Of a stretch of 64,000 bases of DNA, positions 1-10,020 are shown piece by piece. Position numbers and translations under genes: made by a program. Location: contig JAHLLS010000001.1 of NCBI GenBank assembly GCA_020444045.1, positions 186,001 to 250,000 on the forward strand, written 5' to 3'. Origin of the DNA: Deltaproteobacteria bacterium. Lineage in GTDB: Bacteria > Desulfobacterota > Desulfobacteria > Desulfobacterales > UBA5852. A model generated the notes under the pieces. It did no database searches. It was not told the origin of the DNA and was given only the letters and a program-made list of their open reading frames with translations. The first letter of the stretch is position 1. Each line of letters begins with the position of its first letter.

Positions 1-1
1 T

Positions 2-1603
2 CAGATATTCGAGGAAAGCGCCCGGCTGCGCCTGCCCCTGGGCGCCGAAGCCCGCCGCATCGTTCGTGAATTTGGCCATCTCTGTGACGAAAACCTGCGC
101 AGCTCACCCGCGGCGGTTCGCTCTTTTGAAAAGATCTTGCAAGCCCCGGCACCCACTTTCAATGTGCTCAATGCCATGCTCCATACCGGTTTGCTGGAGC
201 GTTTCATCCCGGCGTTTCATACCGTGGTCAACTGCATTCAATACGACGAGTATCATATCTATCCCGTCGACCGTCACCTGTTGCGCACCGTCAAAACCAT
301 CAAAACCTTCGCCGGCGACGAAGACCGCGCGGATGGTCTGGTCGGTCAGATCTATGCCGAACTCAAGCAACGCAAGCTGTTGCTGTGGGGCGCCCTTCTG
401 CATGACATCGGCAAAGGCCAGCCCGGCGGCAATCACTCCGAGAAAGGCGAGGCATTAGTGCCCGGCATCCTGGCCGAAAAAGGCTATCGGCCCGCCGATA
501 TCGATACGGTGGCCTTTCTTGTGCGCGAGCATCTGCTGCTGGCCAAAACCGCGGCCCGCCGCGATATCAACGATGAAGAAACCGCTCTTTACTGCGCCCG
601 GCGGATCAACGACGCCGACCGGCTCAAAATGCTCTACCTGCTGACGGTCGCCGACTGTATCGCCACGGGCCCCAAGGCGTGGAACAGCTGGACGGCGGCC
701 CTTCTAAAAGACCTCTTTCTGAAGGTCCTGAACGTGTTGGAGAAAGGAGAACTCGCCTCCCAGGAGGCGGTGGCCAAGGTGGCACGCAAACGCGACGCCT
801 TGCTGGCACAGACGCCCAAGCGTCGGCAAAAAGAACTGGAAACCCTTTTTGATGTGTTGTCACCGCGCTATCTTCTGAATGTCCCGCCGGAGGTGATCCA
901 GGAACATATCCGGCTCTATCAGACCCTGGGCGATGCCCGCTTCGTCTGGGAAATCGAACCGTCGATGACCTCCGATACGCGCATTGTCACCCTCTGCGCC
1001 AGGGACCAGCCCGGTCTTTTTTCCCGGATTGCCGGCGTGTTTACCCTGAACGGCATCAACATTCTGGACGCCCAGGTGTTTACCTGGCGCAACAACGTGG
1101 CCCTGGATATTTTCAAGGTTCAGCCGCCACCCGATCCCATTTTCGAGTCCGACAAATGGGAAAAAACCCGCCGGCACCTGAGCCGGGCGCTGGAAGGCGA
1201 CCTCGACCTGTCGGAGCGTCTGCAATCCCGGATGAAAGGCTACCGGCCGCCCCGACCCGCCGCCATGGACCGGCCGCGAAGGATCCAGGTCGACAATCAG
1301 ACGTCCAGTTTTTTCACGATCGTGGAGGTCTTTACCGAAGATTTTCCCGGACTGCTTTTCAGCATTACGGACGCCCTGTTTCGCTGCCAGCTCGATGTCT
1401 GGGTGGCCAAAATCGCCACCAACGTCGACCAGGTCGTAGACGTTTTCTATGTAAGGGATTTTGACGGCCAGAAAGTGGACGACCCCGACCAGGTCGCCCA
1501 GATCCAAGCAACCATTCAGGCGGTTCTGCCGCCTGCAAACGATACGGCAACCGCCGATAACCAAGAGGAAGGAGCCCAAACTGATGGCAGGAAAACTGCT
1601 TAG
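2..1603 (+). CDS. glnD: Bifunctional uridylyltransferase/uridylyl-removing enzyme GlnD, 3' part
   Basis: This is the C-terminal portion of the glutamine sensor that uridylylates and deuridylylates PII. The frame is open from base 2, so the gene starts outside the window and its nucleotidyltransferase domain is not visible. An HD phosphohydrolase motif (HDIGKG, bases 401-418) marks the uridylyl-removing domain. Two ACT domains follow, at about 970-1110 and 1300-1450, containing the phrases TLCARDQPGLFSRIAGVF and VEVFTEDFPGLLFSITDAL; these bind glutamine in the family. The stop lies 20 bases inside amtB, so the two genes are translationally linked. A PII gene with the target tyrosine sits two genes downstream, which supports the assignment. 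Only the window edge truncates the gene. Confidence 0.96.
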   Translation, partial: QIFEESARLRLPLGAEARRIVREFGHLCDENLRSSPAAVRSFEKILQAPAPTFNVLNAMLHTGLLERFIPAFHTVVNCIQYDEYHIYPVDRHLLRTVKTIKTFAGDEDRADGLVGQIYAELKQRKLLLWGALLHDIGKGQPGGNHSEKGEALVPGILAEKGYRPADIDTVAFLVREHLLLAKTAARRDINDEETALYCARRINDADRLKMLYLLTVADCIATGPKAWNSWTAALLKDLFLKVLNVLEKGELASQEAVAKVARKRDALLAQTPKRRQKELETLFDVLSPRYLLNVPPEVIQEHIRLYQTLGDARFVWEIEPSMTSDTRIVTLCARDQPGLFSRIAGVFTLNGINILDAQVFTWRNNVALDIFKVQPPPDPIFESDKWEKTRRHLSRALEGDLDLSERLQSRMKGYRPPRPAAMDRPRRIQVDNQTSSFFTIVEVFTEDFPGLLFSITDALFRCQLDVWVAKIATNVDQVVDVFYVRDFDGQKVDDPDQVAQIQATIQAVLPPANDTATADNQEEGAQTDGRKTA

Positions 1604-2879
1604 TTCATTTGTTTTCATCCTGTTATTTCCCGCCGCCGCCATGGCGGCCGAAGGCTTAGACAGCGGCGATACCGCGTGGATGATCGTCTCGACGGCCCTG
1701 GTCATGATGATGACGCCGGCCGGTCTGGCGCTTTTCTATGGCGGCCTTTCCCGCTATAAAAATTTGCTGAATACCATCGCCATGACCATGGTGGCCTACT
1801 GCCTGGGCAGCGTCATCTGGGTCATGTGGGGCTATACCCTGGCGTTCGGACCCAGTCAGGCCGGTCTCGTCGGCGGCTTTGACTATCTTTTCCTGAATGG
1901 CATCGGGGTCGACAGCCTCTCCGGGTCCATTCCGACCTATGTTTTTCTGCTCTTCCAGATGACCTTTGCCGGCATTACCGTGGCGCTTGTGCTGGGATCT
2001 ATTGTGGATCGCATGAAATTTTCATCCTGGGTAGTCTTTACCATTCTGTGGTTGACCTTCATCTATTCGCCTGTTGCCCACTGGGCCTGGGGCGGGGGCT
2101 GGATGGGAGAAATGGGTGCTCTGGATTTTGCCGGCGGCACAGTGGTTCATATCAATGCCGGTGTGGCCGGTTTGGTGCTCTCGATGATGGTGGGCAAACG
2201 CATCGGGTATGGCAAGGACGCCATGTTCCCGTCCAGCATCACCCTGACCGCTCTCGGCGCGGCTCTGTTGTGGTTCGGCTGGTTCGGGTTCAACGCCGGC
2301 AGTGAACTGGCCGCCGACGGCGTGGCCGGATCCGCTTTTCTGGTCACCAACACCTCGGCGGCCATGGGTGCCCTGGCCTGGATGGGGGCCGAGTGGGCCG
2401 TTACCCGCAAACCGACTGTCCTTGGCCTGGCTTCCGGCGTCGTGGCCGGACTTGTGGCCATCACCCCAGCCGCGGGCTTCGTCAACATGCCGGCCTCTCT
2501 GGTGATCGGGCTCGTTGCCGGTCTGCTCGGTTATATCAGCGTATCCAAACTGAAAAACATGCTGGGTTACGATGATTCACTGGACGCTTTCGGCGTCCAC
2601 GGGTTGTGTGGTATCTGGGGAGCGTTAGCCACCGGCATCTTCGCTAATCCAGCCATTACGGAAGGGGCCCGAGGGCTCTTCTACGGCAACCCAGGACAGC
2701 TGTGGGTACAATTTCTGTCCATCATCGGGACGGCGGCCTTTTCGGCGGTCGGCACCTTCGCCGTGGCCTATCTGACAAAACTTATTACGGGTGGTCTGCG
2801 GGTCGAAAAGGACGATGAAGTTGCCGGGCTGGACTATGCTCAGCATGGTGAACGCGCTTTTGAAATTCAGAATGTCTAA
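1584..2879 (+). CDS. amtB: Ammonium transporter, Amt family
   Basis: A 431-residue inner-membrane ammonium channel. The ATG at 1584 follows GAGGAAGGAG and begins a signal-like hydrophobic stretch (residues 2-21, ending AAAMAAEG), as in many Amt proteins. About eleven membrane segments follow. The two pore histidines are visible in VVHINAGVAG and in FGVHGLCGIWG. The start overlaps the end of glnD by 20 bases, and the PII gene begins 54 bases after the stop. This is the usual AmtB-PII pairing, in which PII plugs the channel when nitrogen is plentiful. An upstream extension in the same frame (from 1461) lies wholly inside glnD and is unlikely to be translated. Confidence 0.96.
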   Translation: MAGKLLSSFVFILLFPAAAMAAEGLDSGDTAWMIVSTALVMMMTPAGLALFYGGLSRYKNLLNTIAMTMVAYCLGSVIWVMWGYTLAFGPSQAGLVGGFDYLFLNGIGVDSLSGSIPTYVFLLFQMTFAGITVALVLGSIVDRMKFSSWVVFTILWLTFIYSPVAHWAWGGGWMGEMGALDFAGGTVVHINAGVAGLVLSMMVGKRIGYGKDAMFPSSITLTALGAALLWFGWFGFNAGSELAADGVAGSAFLVTNTSAAMGALAWMGAEWAVTRKPTVLGLASGVVAGLVAITPAAGFVNMPASLVIGLVAGLLGYISVSKLKNMLGYDDSLDAFGVHGLCGIWGALATGIFANPAITEGARGLFYGNPGQLWVQFLSIIGTAAFSAVGTFAVAYLTKLITGGLRVEKDDEVAGLDYAQHGERAFEIQNV

Positions 2880-3272
<393 letters not shown>

Positions 3273-3375
3273 GAATGACCCTCGTCACCGGTCCCTAATA
3301 TCCGACCGCTTTTTTAAGCAGCAAAACTGTCACTGATTTATATTTGATTTTACTAACTTTATAAGGAGGAACATC

Positions 3376-4788
3376 ATGACCCCAAAAGAGGTATTGGCAT
3401 TTGCAAAAGAAAAAGGCGCCAAAGTAGTGGATATCCGCTTTCTTGATTTTCCGGGTGTTTGGCAGCATTTCACCGTCCCCATGAGCGAATTTGATGAATC
3501 CAGCTTCGAGGACGGCTTTGGCTTTGACGGCTCCAGTATTCGCGGGTGGCAGCCCATCAACGCCAGCGATATGCTTGTCATTCCGGATCCGGCAACGGCC
3601 AAAATTGACCCGTTTTACGAAATCCCCACCCTCGTGGTTATCGGCAACATTGTGGATCCTATTACCCGTGAATCCTACACCCGTGATCCCCGGTTCATTG
3701 CCCAGAAGGCGGAAGCCTATTTGAAAAGCACCGGCATCGGAGATACCGCTTTTATCGGACCGGAGGCCGAGTTTTTCATCTTTGACGATATCCGTTTCGA
3801 GTCTTCCCGCCACAGGGCCTTTTACGAGATTGATTCCGTCGAAGGTATCTGGAATAGCGGACGGGACGAAGGGCCGAACCTGGGCTACAAACCCCGTCAC
3901 AAACAAGGTTATTTCCCGGTGCCGCCCATGGATAAATTCCAGGATCTGCGCACCGAGATGATGCTGGTTCTGGAGGAACTCGGTATTGCCATGGAGTGTC
4001 AGCACCATGAAGTCGCCACCGCTGGCCAGGCTGAAATCGACATGCGTTTTCAACCCTTGCTCGCAATGGGCGATCAGATGATGTGGTTTAAATATGTCCT
4101 GAAAAACGTGGCGACCCGCAACGGATACACCGTGACCTTCATGCCCAAACCGCTTTTCGAAGACAACGGCACCGGCATGCACACGCACCTCAGCATCTGG
4201 AAAGACGGGGAACCGACCTTTGCCGGTGACGGCTACGCTGGCGTATCCGATACAGCCCTTTATGCCATTGGCGGCATCCTGAAGCACGCCCGGGCCGTGT
4301 GTGCCTTTACCAACCCCACGACCAACTCCTACAAACGCCTTGTGCCGGGATTCGAAGCCCCCGTCAACCTGGCCTACTCCAGCCGCAACCGCAGTGCTTC
4401 GGTCCGCATACCGATGTATTCCGGATCGCCCAAGGCCAAACGCATCGAGTTCCGCACCCCTGATCCGTCGTGCAACGGCTACCTGGCCTTCTCGGCCATC
4501 CTGATGGCCGCCCTGGACGGCATTGAAAACAAGATCGATCCGGGAGAACCGCTCGACAAGGACATCTACGGCATGTCACCGGAAGAGCTGGCCGACGTGC
4601 CTTCCGCGCCGGGCTCGCTCCAGGAAGCCCTGGCCGCCCTGGCGGATGATCACGCTTTTCTTTTAAAAGGTGATGTGTTTACCAAGGATGTCATCGACAC
4701 CTGGATCGACTATAAAACCAAAAACGAGGTCAACGACGTCAATCTGCGACCCCATCCGCACGAGTTCTTCCTGTATTACGACATCTAA
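3376..4788 (+). CDS. glnA: Glutamine synthetase, type I
   Basis: A 470-residue GSI that condenses ammonia and glutamate with ATP hydrolysis. Visible hallmarks are the Asp50-loop region [22 protein letters not shown] (metal ligands), [32 protein letters not shown] (ATP/glutamate site) and [17 protein letters not shown]. Tyr398 in DKDIYGM aligns with the adenylylated tyrosine of GSI-beta enzymes, so control by adenylylation is likely. AGGAGG stands 7 bases before the ATG. The 103-base gap after PII suggests a shared or internal promoter. It is the last gene of the nitrogen cluster and is followed by two stem-loops. Confidence 0.97.
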   Translation: MTPKEVLAFAKEKGAKVVDIRFLDFPGVWQHFTVPMSEFDESSFEDGFGFDGSSIRGWQPINASDMLVIPDPATAKIDPFYEIPTLVVIGNIVDPITRESYTRDPRFIAQKAEAYLKSTGIGDTAFIGPEAEFFIFDDIRFESSRHRAFYEIDSVEGIWNSGRDEGPNLGYKPRHKQGYFPVPPMDKFQDLRTEMMLVLEELGIAMECQHHEVATAGQAEIDMRFQPLLAMGDQMMWFKYVLKNVATRNGYTVTFMPKPLFEDNGTGMHTHLSIWKDGEPTFAGDGYAGVSDTALYAIGGILKHARAVCAFTNPTTNSYKRLVPGFEAPVNLAYSSRNRSASVRIPMYSGSPKAKRIEFRTPDPSCNGYLAFSAILMAALDGIENKIDPGEPLDKDIYGMSPEELADVPSAPGSLQEALAALADDHAFLLKGDVFTKDVIDTWIDYKTKNEVNDVNLRPHPHEFFLYYDI

Positions 4789-4798
4789 TCGTTACCGG

Positions 4799-4819
4799 CC
4801 GGCGGTTTCCCACCGCCGG
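4799..4819 (+). terminator. GC-rich stem-loop after glnA
   Basis: A perfect 8-bp stem (CCGGCGGT / ACCGCCGG) with a 5-base loop starts 11 bases after the glnA stop. It has no T-tract, so it may protect the mRNA 3' end or act together with the next hairpin. Confidence 0.4.
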
Positions 4820-4830
4820 TCACCCTCCTC

Positions 4831-4871
4831 GGGGGCGGCCGCATTGCCAAATCGCGGTGGCCCCTTTTTTT
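4831..4871 (+). terminator. Intrinsic terminator after glnA
   Basis: An imperfect GC-rich stem (GGGGCGGCCGC against GCGGTGGCCCC) is followed by seven T residues at 4865-4871. It closes the glnD-amtB-glnB-glnA unit. Confidence 0.65.
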
Positions 4872-4947
4872 GTGCAACGGATCGATTTCGGCTGCGCCGC
4901 GATCTCCGATAGCCATTCCCCATATTACTCAATTTAATACAGTAATT

Positions 4948-4975
4948 TTGCCTTAAATTTACCGTATTGTAAAAT
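4948..4975 (+). promoter_or_regulatory. Sigma-70-type promoter candidate for the HU gene
   Basis: TTGCCT at 4948-4953 and TAAAAT at 4970-4975 are 16 bases apart in a conspicuously AT-rich stretch (4915-5030). It is the best match upstream of the HU start at 5124. The 4789-5123 gap otherwise holds only the two stem-loops listed above. Confidence 0.4.
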
Positions 4976-5123
4976 TCGGCGTTTTTTAATAACAAATCCT
5001 GTTACTGATAGCTATTATTGTTAAATTCGAGTGTCGAGGTGTCGTTCTGATGATGAATGGATACCTTCCGCAGCCCGATTGCCAGGCCGCCACAACCGAT
5101 ATCATTTGGAGGAACCAGAAAAC

Positions 5124-5420
5124 ATGCAATTAACCGGAGAGCAGCTAAACCGATTGCTGGCCGAGGAAGAGGGCCTTTCTCAGAAAAAGGCCAAGGAAAT
5201 CGTAAACGTCATCTTCGAGAGCATGACGGAATCGCTGGCAATAGATGATCGCGTGGATATCAGGGGTTTCGGGACATTCAAGGTCAAGGAATACGAAGGC
5301 TATGTCGGCCGCAACCCGAAAACCGGTGCGGCCGTCTCGGTGGAGCCCAAACGGCTGCCGAATTTCAAGGTGGGCAAAGCACTCAAAGAACGCATCAACA
5401 ACGGCTTCGGTAAAGCCTAA
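5124..5420 (+). CDS. HU/IHF-family DNA-binding protein
   Basis: A 98-residue nucleoid protein. The start at 5124 is chosen because GGAGGA lies 10 bases upstream and the protein then begins MQLTGEQLNRLLAEE, as expected for the family; longer frames start in the AT-rich leader. The diagnostic segment VDIRGFGTFKVKEYEGYVGR, the arm sequence RNPKTGAAVSVEPKRLPNFKVGKAL, and the helical N-terminus are all present. It binds and bends DNA as a dimer. Whether it is an HU homodimer subunit or an IHF-like partner cannot be decided from this sequence. It stands alone, convergent with the following lipoprotein gene. Confidence 0.93.
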   Translation: MQLTGEQLNRLLAEEEGLSQKKAKEIVNVIFESMTESLAIDDRVDIRGFGTFKVKEYEGYVGRNPKTGAAVSVEPKRLPNFKVGKALKERINNGFGKA

Positions 5421-5438
5421 ATCTTTCTGCAAACGGCA

Positions 5439-6002
5439 TTAGAACGAGAGGCCGAAGCCAGCCCCGCCGCCGCCATGACTGCCGGCTCCCACCCCTAATT
5501 GCACGGCCGGCCCACCGCCCCCCCAATCACTGGTCGACCACTGCTTGATCTCGATGGGCCGCAGCACGGGCATGGTGTAAGGGTAATCACCGACGGGGCG
5601 CTCCACCTGACCGGTGACCTCGCCAACCACCGTAATAAGCGCCAATTTCGGGTAAACCGCCGGGTCGAGAAATTCCGGCGAAGCGATGAGAAAGCGCCCC
5701 TGGGAAGGCTGGTCCAAGGCCGGTTTTTCCCGGCCGGCCAGGGGCAGCTGAAGCACCATGATCTCGGTTCCCGTCGCTGACGGCGATGTTTCCACGATCC
5801 GCCCACCCAGCATAACCACCTGCCCACGCTGCTGATCCGGCGCACCCTGCAGCTCCGGGAATGTGCCTTGGTAGGTCACCATGGCACGCGAATACGCTGA
5901 CACACCGGATGCACAGCCGGTCAGCCCCCCCCATAAAACGCCCAAACCAATGAGAATTCCCGCCCGGACGATTTGGCTATAACGCTTTTTCGGAAGCACC
6001 AT
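5439..6002 (-). CDS. slp: Slp-family outer-membrane lipoprotein
   Basis: A 187-residue lipoprotein. The ATG at 6002 is preferred to the GTG at 6017 because TGGAG stands 7 bases before it. A hydrophobic signal peptide ends in the lipobox LTGC, then the mature protein carries GQVVMLGGRIVETSPSATG and EFLDPAVYPKLALITVVGEV, which resemble the Slp/YeaY family of small beta-barrel-like outer-membrane lipoproteins. The C-terminus is a glycine-rich tail (GGGGPAVQLGVGAGSHGGGG). Its role in Escherichia coli is tied to starvation and acid stress; here the role is inferred only. It converges on the HU gene with 18 bases between stops. Confidence 0.75.
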   Translation of the reverse strand: MVLPKKRYSQIVRAGILIGLGVLWGGLTGCASGVSAYSRAMVTYQGTFPELQGAPDQQRGQVVMLGGRIVETSPSATGTEIMVLQLPLAGREKPALDQPSQGRFLIASPEFLDPAVYPKLALITVVGEVTGQVERPVGDYPYTMPVLRPIEIKQWSTSDWGGGGPAVQLGVGAGSHGGGGAGFGLSF

Positions 6003-6058
6003 GATCAAACTCCACACACCATTTACAGTGCGGCGCCGGTCTTGAGCAACAGGCCAGT

Positions 6059-6820
6059 TTAGGCGGCCCGTGCCAAGCCGGCACGGTGACGAATCTCAAA
6101 ATCCCAGACCAGCGGAATATGGTCGGAAAAGGCAACCCGGGGGGCTTCGAACCGACGCGCCTCGATTTCCGGGCTGTGCAGGATAAAATCGAGTTGGCGC
6201 CTGGGCGCACGGCTAGGGTGGGACGGTGCACCGGCGGAGTTGGCATTCAATAGGCCGGTGTCCCCCATGAAATGGGCCAATTCACTTTCGCCGCGAAACA
6301 CATTAAAATCACCCGCAACGATAACCGGTTTTCCCGCCGACCGCACCAGTGTATTCAAATCGCGCAACTGGTCCTGGCGATGGCGGTATTTGAGGGAAAG
6401 ATGGACAATGAAGGTCGTGAATTCCGCAAGCTCCGCCTCGATCACCAGCCGTTTGAACCCCTTGTTGAAATAATGAAAGCGCAGCGCACGTATATCCTGA
6501 TTGGTCAGAAAGGCATTGCCCTGTTTGTTGAACAACGGCAGCTTGCGCACCATGGACTGCCCGCTGTATTTGTTTTCAAACACATGATGATGCTGTATTT
6601 CTTCCGCAAGCAAGCGGGCCTGGTTGTTGCGATGGGAGCGGAAAGACCCGCCGTCGACCTCGATGAGCCCGGTGATGTCGGGGTTGACCGACTTGATGAA
6701 ATCTGAAATTTGGCGGAAATTGTCACTGGTATGTCTCAGACAGCCGCCGAAGGGCACCGGAAAGTGTACTTTCCAGCCGATGCCGGAACCGTATCGAATG
6801 TTATAGAGTAAGAAACGCAT
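6059..6820 (-). CDS. Endonuclease/exonuclease/phosphatase-family hydrolase
   Basis: A 253-residue protein of the EEP (DNase I/ExoIII-like) fold. The family motifs are in order: MRFLLYNIRYG at the N-terminus, the metal-binding glutamate in DITGLIEVDGG, VAGDFNVFRGE in the middle and SDHIPLVWDFE at the end. There is no signal peptide. EEP members hydrolyse phosphodiesters in DNA, RNA, sphingomyelin or inositol phosphates, and the substrate cannot be read from the sequence. It sits between a lipoprotein gene and a Nudix gene on the same strand, with moderate gaps, so an operon is not evident. Confidence 0.85.
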   Translation of the reverse strand: MRFLLYNIRYGSGIGWKVHFPVPFGGCLRHTSDNFRQISDFIKSVNPDITGLIEVDGGSFRSHRNNQARLLAEEIQHHHVFENKYSGQSMVRKLPLFNKQGNAFLTNQDIRALRFHYFNKGFKRLVIEAELAEFTTFIVHLSLKYRHRQDQLRDLNTLVRSAGKPVIVAGDFNVFRGESELAHFMGDTGLLNANSAGAPSHPSRAPRRQLDFILHSPEIEARRFEAPRVAFSDHIPLVWDFEIRHRAGLARAA

Positions 6821-6935
6821 ACGCCTCGCATTTAAAGTTAGATGGAATCAGGTCACCACACAGCAACGGCGACAAAAATTACAATGCCTGTATAATAGGT
6901 GCCGCAACCCCAATGTCAACCACAAAGGCATCCGA

Positions 6936-7529
6936 TCAAAGCGCGCCGGTTTGGGCGAAGGACCACAAAACCACCCAGGTCTTGACATCCATCCGCCGAT
7001 CGGTGGCCGCATACAGCGCCTGGGCTTCCGCCGGCCCCACAAACAGGGTCCGGATGTCCTCGGAGCTCTCGTTGGCGGCATTGGACGGTGTCCCATCACA
7101 TTCCACAAACACCATTGAAACGGCTTCGTCCGTAATCCCGGAGGACGAATATACGGGCGGGCTCTGACGCAGGATGCGCTTCACGGTCAGCCCCGTCTCC
7201 TCCAAAAGTTCACGGCCGCAGGTAGCGGCAACCGTTTCGCCGGGATCCATCAACCCGGCGGGGAATCCATATTGATACCCACCCAGCACAACCCGGAACT
7301 CCTCAATGATAACAAGTTTTTGGCGGGCTACGTGGTAGGGGACGATAACCACGGCGTCGGGAGCGTCCCATTGTCCGGACACAAGGCGAGGTGGATCCTG
7401 CCGGGACGTAAAAACCCACGCCTTCGGGTCACCGTTGCGGTCTTCGTAATGCGTGCGATAAAGATTGAGATGGGGGAGATCGGTCAGCTTGTGCGTCCGC
7501 AGGATATTCACAGGGAGCAATCCTTCCAT
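6936..7529 (-). CDS. Nudix hydrolase, ADP-ribose pyrophosphatase type
   Basis: A 197-residue hydrolase of nucleoside diphosphates linked to another moiety. The Nudix box is complete: GLMDPGETVAATCGRELL followed by EETGL fits GX5EX7REUXEEXGU. The sequence before it (VIVPYHVARQKLVIIEEFRV, then GYQYGFPAG) is typical of ADP-ribose/NUDT5-like members. The ATG at 7529 has no good ribosome-binding site, whereas a GTG at 7511 has AAGGA nine bases upstream; the shorter start (MNILRTHKL) may be the real one. The exact substrate is inferred from the family only. Confidence 0.88.
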   Translation of the reverse strand: MEGLLPVNILRTHKLTDLPHLNLYRTHYEDRNGDPKAWVFTSRQDPPRLVSGQWDAPDAVVIVPYHVARQKLVIIEEFRVVLGGYQYGFPAGLMDPGETVAATCGRELLEETGLTVKRILRQSPPVYSSSGITDEAVSMVFVECDGTPSNAANESSEDIRTLFVGPAEAQALYAATDRRMDVKTWVVLWSFAQTGAL

Positions 7530-7656
7530 AGGATAGCGGAATTCGCTAAAGTTTTGGCCCCGATGAGCCGATAGACGGACGAGAGGGTTTCAAAATATAG
7601 CCTCTGATTACGATAGGTCGCGATGCCCTTGCCCTAATATCGGAAAGGATACCCAT

Positions 7657-8025
7657 ATGTCCCGCTATTTAGTTCTGGCTTTGGCGGCAGCCCTTGTGAC
7701 ACTGACTGGCTGTGCAAGCTTGTATGGCGTGGTGGAAACGGACGCCGCACTGATGACACCATGCGACTGCATCGGCACTTTTGCCGAAACCGCCAATCCG
7801 GGACGGGAAGACGGCGGGTTTATCAAGCACTACGTCGATACGACCGGCGTCCAACAGCGGGTGCTGAAGCGGGCCGCAATGGCGGGCGCGACCCACGTCG
7901 TGTGGATGCATACCTACAGCATCGCGGCCGCGGCCCAAGCCTACCGCTGCCCGGAGGCCGGCCCTCGGGTGACGGCCCATACCGCGGTCACCCCTGACGG
8001 TATTTGGGAAGAAGATTTAAACTGA
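7657..8025 (+). CDS. Small lipoprotein, DUF4156-like
   Basis: A 122-residue predicted lipoprotein. GGAAAGGA lies 7 bases before the ATG. The signal peptide ends in the lipobox LTGC. The mature part has a cysteine pair (TPCDCIGTF) and the segment VLKRAAMAGATHVVWMH, which is reminiscent of the DUF4156/RcsF-like lipoproteins that have a small domain beginning with conserved cysteines. The function is unknown. It converges on the MoeA-type gene with only 3 bases between the stop codons. Confidence 0.7.
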   Translation: MSRYLVLALAAALVTLTGCASLYGVVETDAALMTPCDCIGTFAETANPGREDGGFIKHYVDTTGVQQRVLKRAAMAGATHVVWMHTYSIAAAAQAYRCPEAGPRVTAHTAVTPDGIWEEDLN

Positions 8026-8028
8026 ACG

Positions 8029-9960
8029 TCACACGCTCAGGATCTTGCCCGTCTCTTCGGTATGGTATCCTCCCAGCGCCTCGACCCGCTGCTTGAAACG
8101 GTCGGTGCGAATCGTTTCAAGCAGGACCTGGATACCGGACTCATTGTAAAACCGCCCCGGAATCACCAGGTCATATTGCTCCGTCACCACCGGGATAAAA
8201 TCGAGATCAAGCGCCCGGGCTGCCGCCTGAATGCCCAAGCCGACATCGGCCGTGCCGCTCAGAACCGCCACCGCCACGGCCATGTGCGTGAATTCTTCAT
8301 CGGTGTATCCCGCAATGGCAGCCGGGTCGATCCCCAGTTCTTTCAGCCGGAAATCCAGCAGGATACGCGTTCCGGCCCCGCCCTGCCGGTTGATGAACCG
8401 CACGTCATCACGGACAAGATCCTCGATACCGCCAATCTTTTTCGGGTTTCCCCGCGGCACGATAAGGCCCTGGTCGCGCATGACCAGATGGACCAGCCGA
8501 ATGTCCTCGTTCGGCAAATATTGGCGAATATACGAGCTGTTGTAGGAACCATCGGCGGTATCGAGCAGGTGGGATCCGGCCAGATGGCATACCCCGCGCT
8601 TGATCGCCATCAATCCACCCATGCTGCCCACATGGCTCGATGAGAGGGTAATGTCCGCCACGCCGCGGCGAATTTCATCTGCCAAAATGTCCAGACTGTT
8701 GTCATGGCTGCCAACAATCATGAGCGTTTTATCGATGGTATCGGACGCACGGATCAGCTCGGCCCTCACCTGCTCGCCTTCGCGCAACCCTTCCACGTTG
8801 CAAGGAATGCGCAGAATCCCGTCGGCCTCGGTAATGGTGGTGATGCATCCCGCCCCGCGCGGCAAGGGGGCTGCGACAACACGATCCCCGACACGGCCCA
8901 GTTTGACGCGCAGAAATTCCTCTGTGCCCAGTTTGGACGGGATCTTGCGAGCAGTCTCGACCAGGAGGGTTTCCGGTTGAATATCGGCCTGATCGATGAA
9001 GCGGCGCAGCAGGGGCCGCACGAACTGTTCGAAGGCGATAATCGCGGATACAGGATAGCCGGGGATGCCGAAAACGGGTTTTCCGCCCACATCCCCCACG
9101 AGCAGGGGTTTGCCGGGCATGATGGTGACACCGTGCACCAGGATCTCGCCCAGCTCGGAAACCACGCGCTTGGCATAATCCTCGGAGCCGGCCGAAGACC
9201 CGCCGATCGTGAGGACTATGTCGAAGTCGCCCCGGACCGCCTGATCGACGGCCTGCCGAATCGTATCGGGATCGTCGATGATGATCCCGTAACGCTCGAA
9301 GACGCCGCCGGCCGCTTCCACCAGCTGGCCCAGCACGAACGAATTGGATTCCAGAACCTGGCCCGGCCGCAAATCGTCAGCGGCCGCTGTCCGCCAGTCC
9401 ACCAGCTCGGATCCGGTGGGAATGATCAGAACGCGCGGCCGCGTGTGCACCGTGACCTCGAAAATCCCACCCGAAATGAGCGCGCCGACACAATAGGGTG
9501 TCACCACATGGCGACGCGGAAACAGGAGCTCCGTAGCGACAATGTCTTCACCCATGCGGCGTACATGCTGCCAGGGAAAGGCCGGCGCCTCGATTTCCAC
9601 TTGATCGTCACCGCGCGCGTTAACCTGTTCGATCATGATGACGGCGTTGGTATTGGCGGGCAAAACGTGGCCGGTATTGACGTAAAAAGCGTTTTGCCCG
9701 ATCTGGAGCTGCCGTGGGTTGGTCTCGCTGGTACCGAAGGTTTGCTCGGCCTGAACCGCAATGCCATCCATGGCCGCGGAGTGGAAATTAGGCGACGACA
9801 AACGGGCAAACACCGGTGCCGACAAAACCCGTCCCACGGCGTCCGTCACCGGAACCGTTTCAGTGGCGGGAGGTGATGGCGCCGCAAAACGCGCGAACAT
9901 GAGCTCACGGGCATTCTCGAGAGACGTCATTTTGAGATAGATGTTACGTTGATGGGTCAT
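8029..9960 (-). CDS. MoeA fused to a periplasmic-binding-like domain
   Basis: A 643-residue molybdenum (or tungsten) cofactor protein. Residues up to about 400 are MoeA: SPNFHSAAMDGIAV, TGHVLPANTNAVIMIEQV, LIIPTGSELVDW, TIGGSSAGSEDYAKRV and GIPGYPVSAII, covering the metal-insertion domain. The last ~220 residues (from LMIVGSHDNSLDILADEI) form a periplasmic-binding/LysR-effector-like domain, a known MoeA fusion in anaerobes that probably senses molybdate or a pterin. The start at 9960 is chosen for GCAGGAG 9 bases upstream; a longer frame reaches 10008. A second MoeA follows directly upstream on the same strand, 60 bases away, so the two are probably co-transcribed. Confidence 0.92.
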   Translation of the reverse strand: MTHQRNIYLKMTSLENARELMFARFAAPSPPATETVPVTDAVGRVLSAPVFARLSSPNFHSAAMDGIAVQAEQTFGTSETNPRQLQIGQNAFYVNTGHVLPANTNAVIMIEQVNARGDDQVEIEAPAFPWQHVRRMGEDIVATELLFPRRHVVTPYCVGALISGGIFEVTVHTRPRVLIIPTGSELVDWRTAAADDLRPGQVLESNSFVLGQLVEAAGGVFERYGIIIDDPDTIRQAVDQAVRGDFDIVLTIGGSSAGSEDYAKRVVSELGEILVHGVTIMPGKPLLVGDVGGKPVFGIPGYPVSAIIAFEQFVRPLLRRFIDQADIQPETLLVETARKIPSKLGTEEFLRVKLGRVGDRVVAAPLPRGAGCITTITEADGILRIPCNVEGLREGEQVRAELIRASDTIDKTLMIVGSHDNSLDILADEIRRGVADITLSSSHVGSMGGLMAIKRGVCHLAGSHLLDTADGSYNSSYIRQYLPNEDIRLVHLVMRDQGLIVPRGNPKKIGGIEDLVRDDVRFINRQGGAGTRILLDFRLKELGIDPAAIAGYTDEEFTHMAVAVAVLSGTADVGLGIQAAARALDLDFIPVVTEQYDLVIPGRFYNESGIQVLLETIRTDRFKQRVEALGGYHTEETGKILSV

Positions 9961-10020
9961 TCGACTATGCTCCTGCATCACCACGCCGCGACAGCAACTA
10001 TCGGGCATTGGTCATAGGGT

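Noticed and set aside
4799..4871. Pair of stem-loops after glnA as a riboswitch or glutamine-responsive RNA
   Set aside because: They follow the stop codon, the second has a T-tract and no gene follows within a leader distance; tandem terminators are the simpler reading.
8704..9876. 390-codon open frame on the plus strand opposite the fused MoeA gene
   Set aside because: It is antisense to a well-conserved protein and has no family-like sequence; a GC-rich third position in the real gene produces such shadows.
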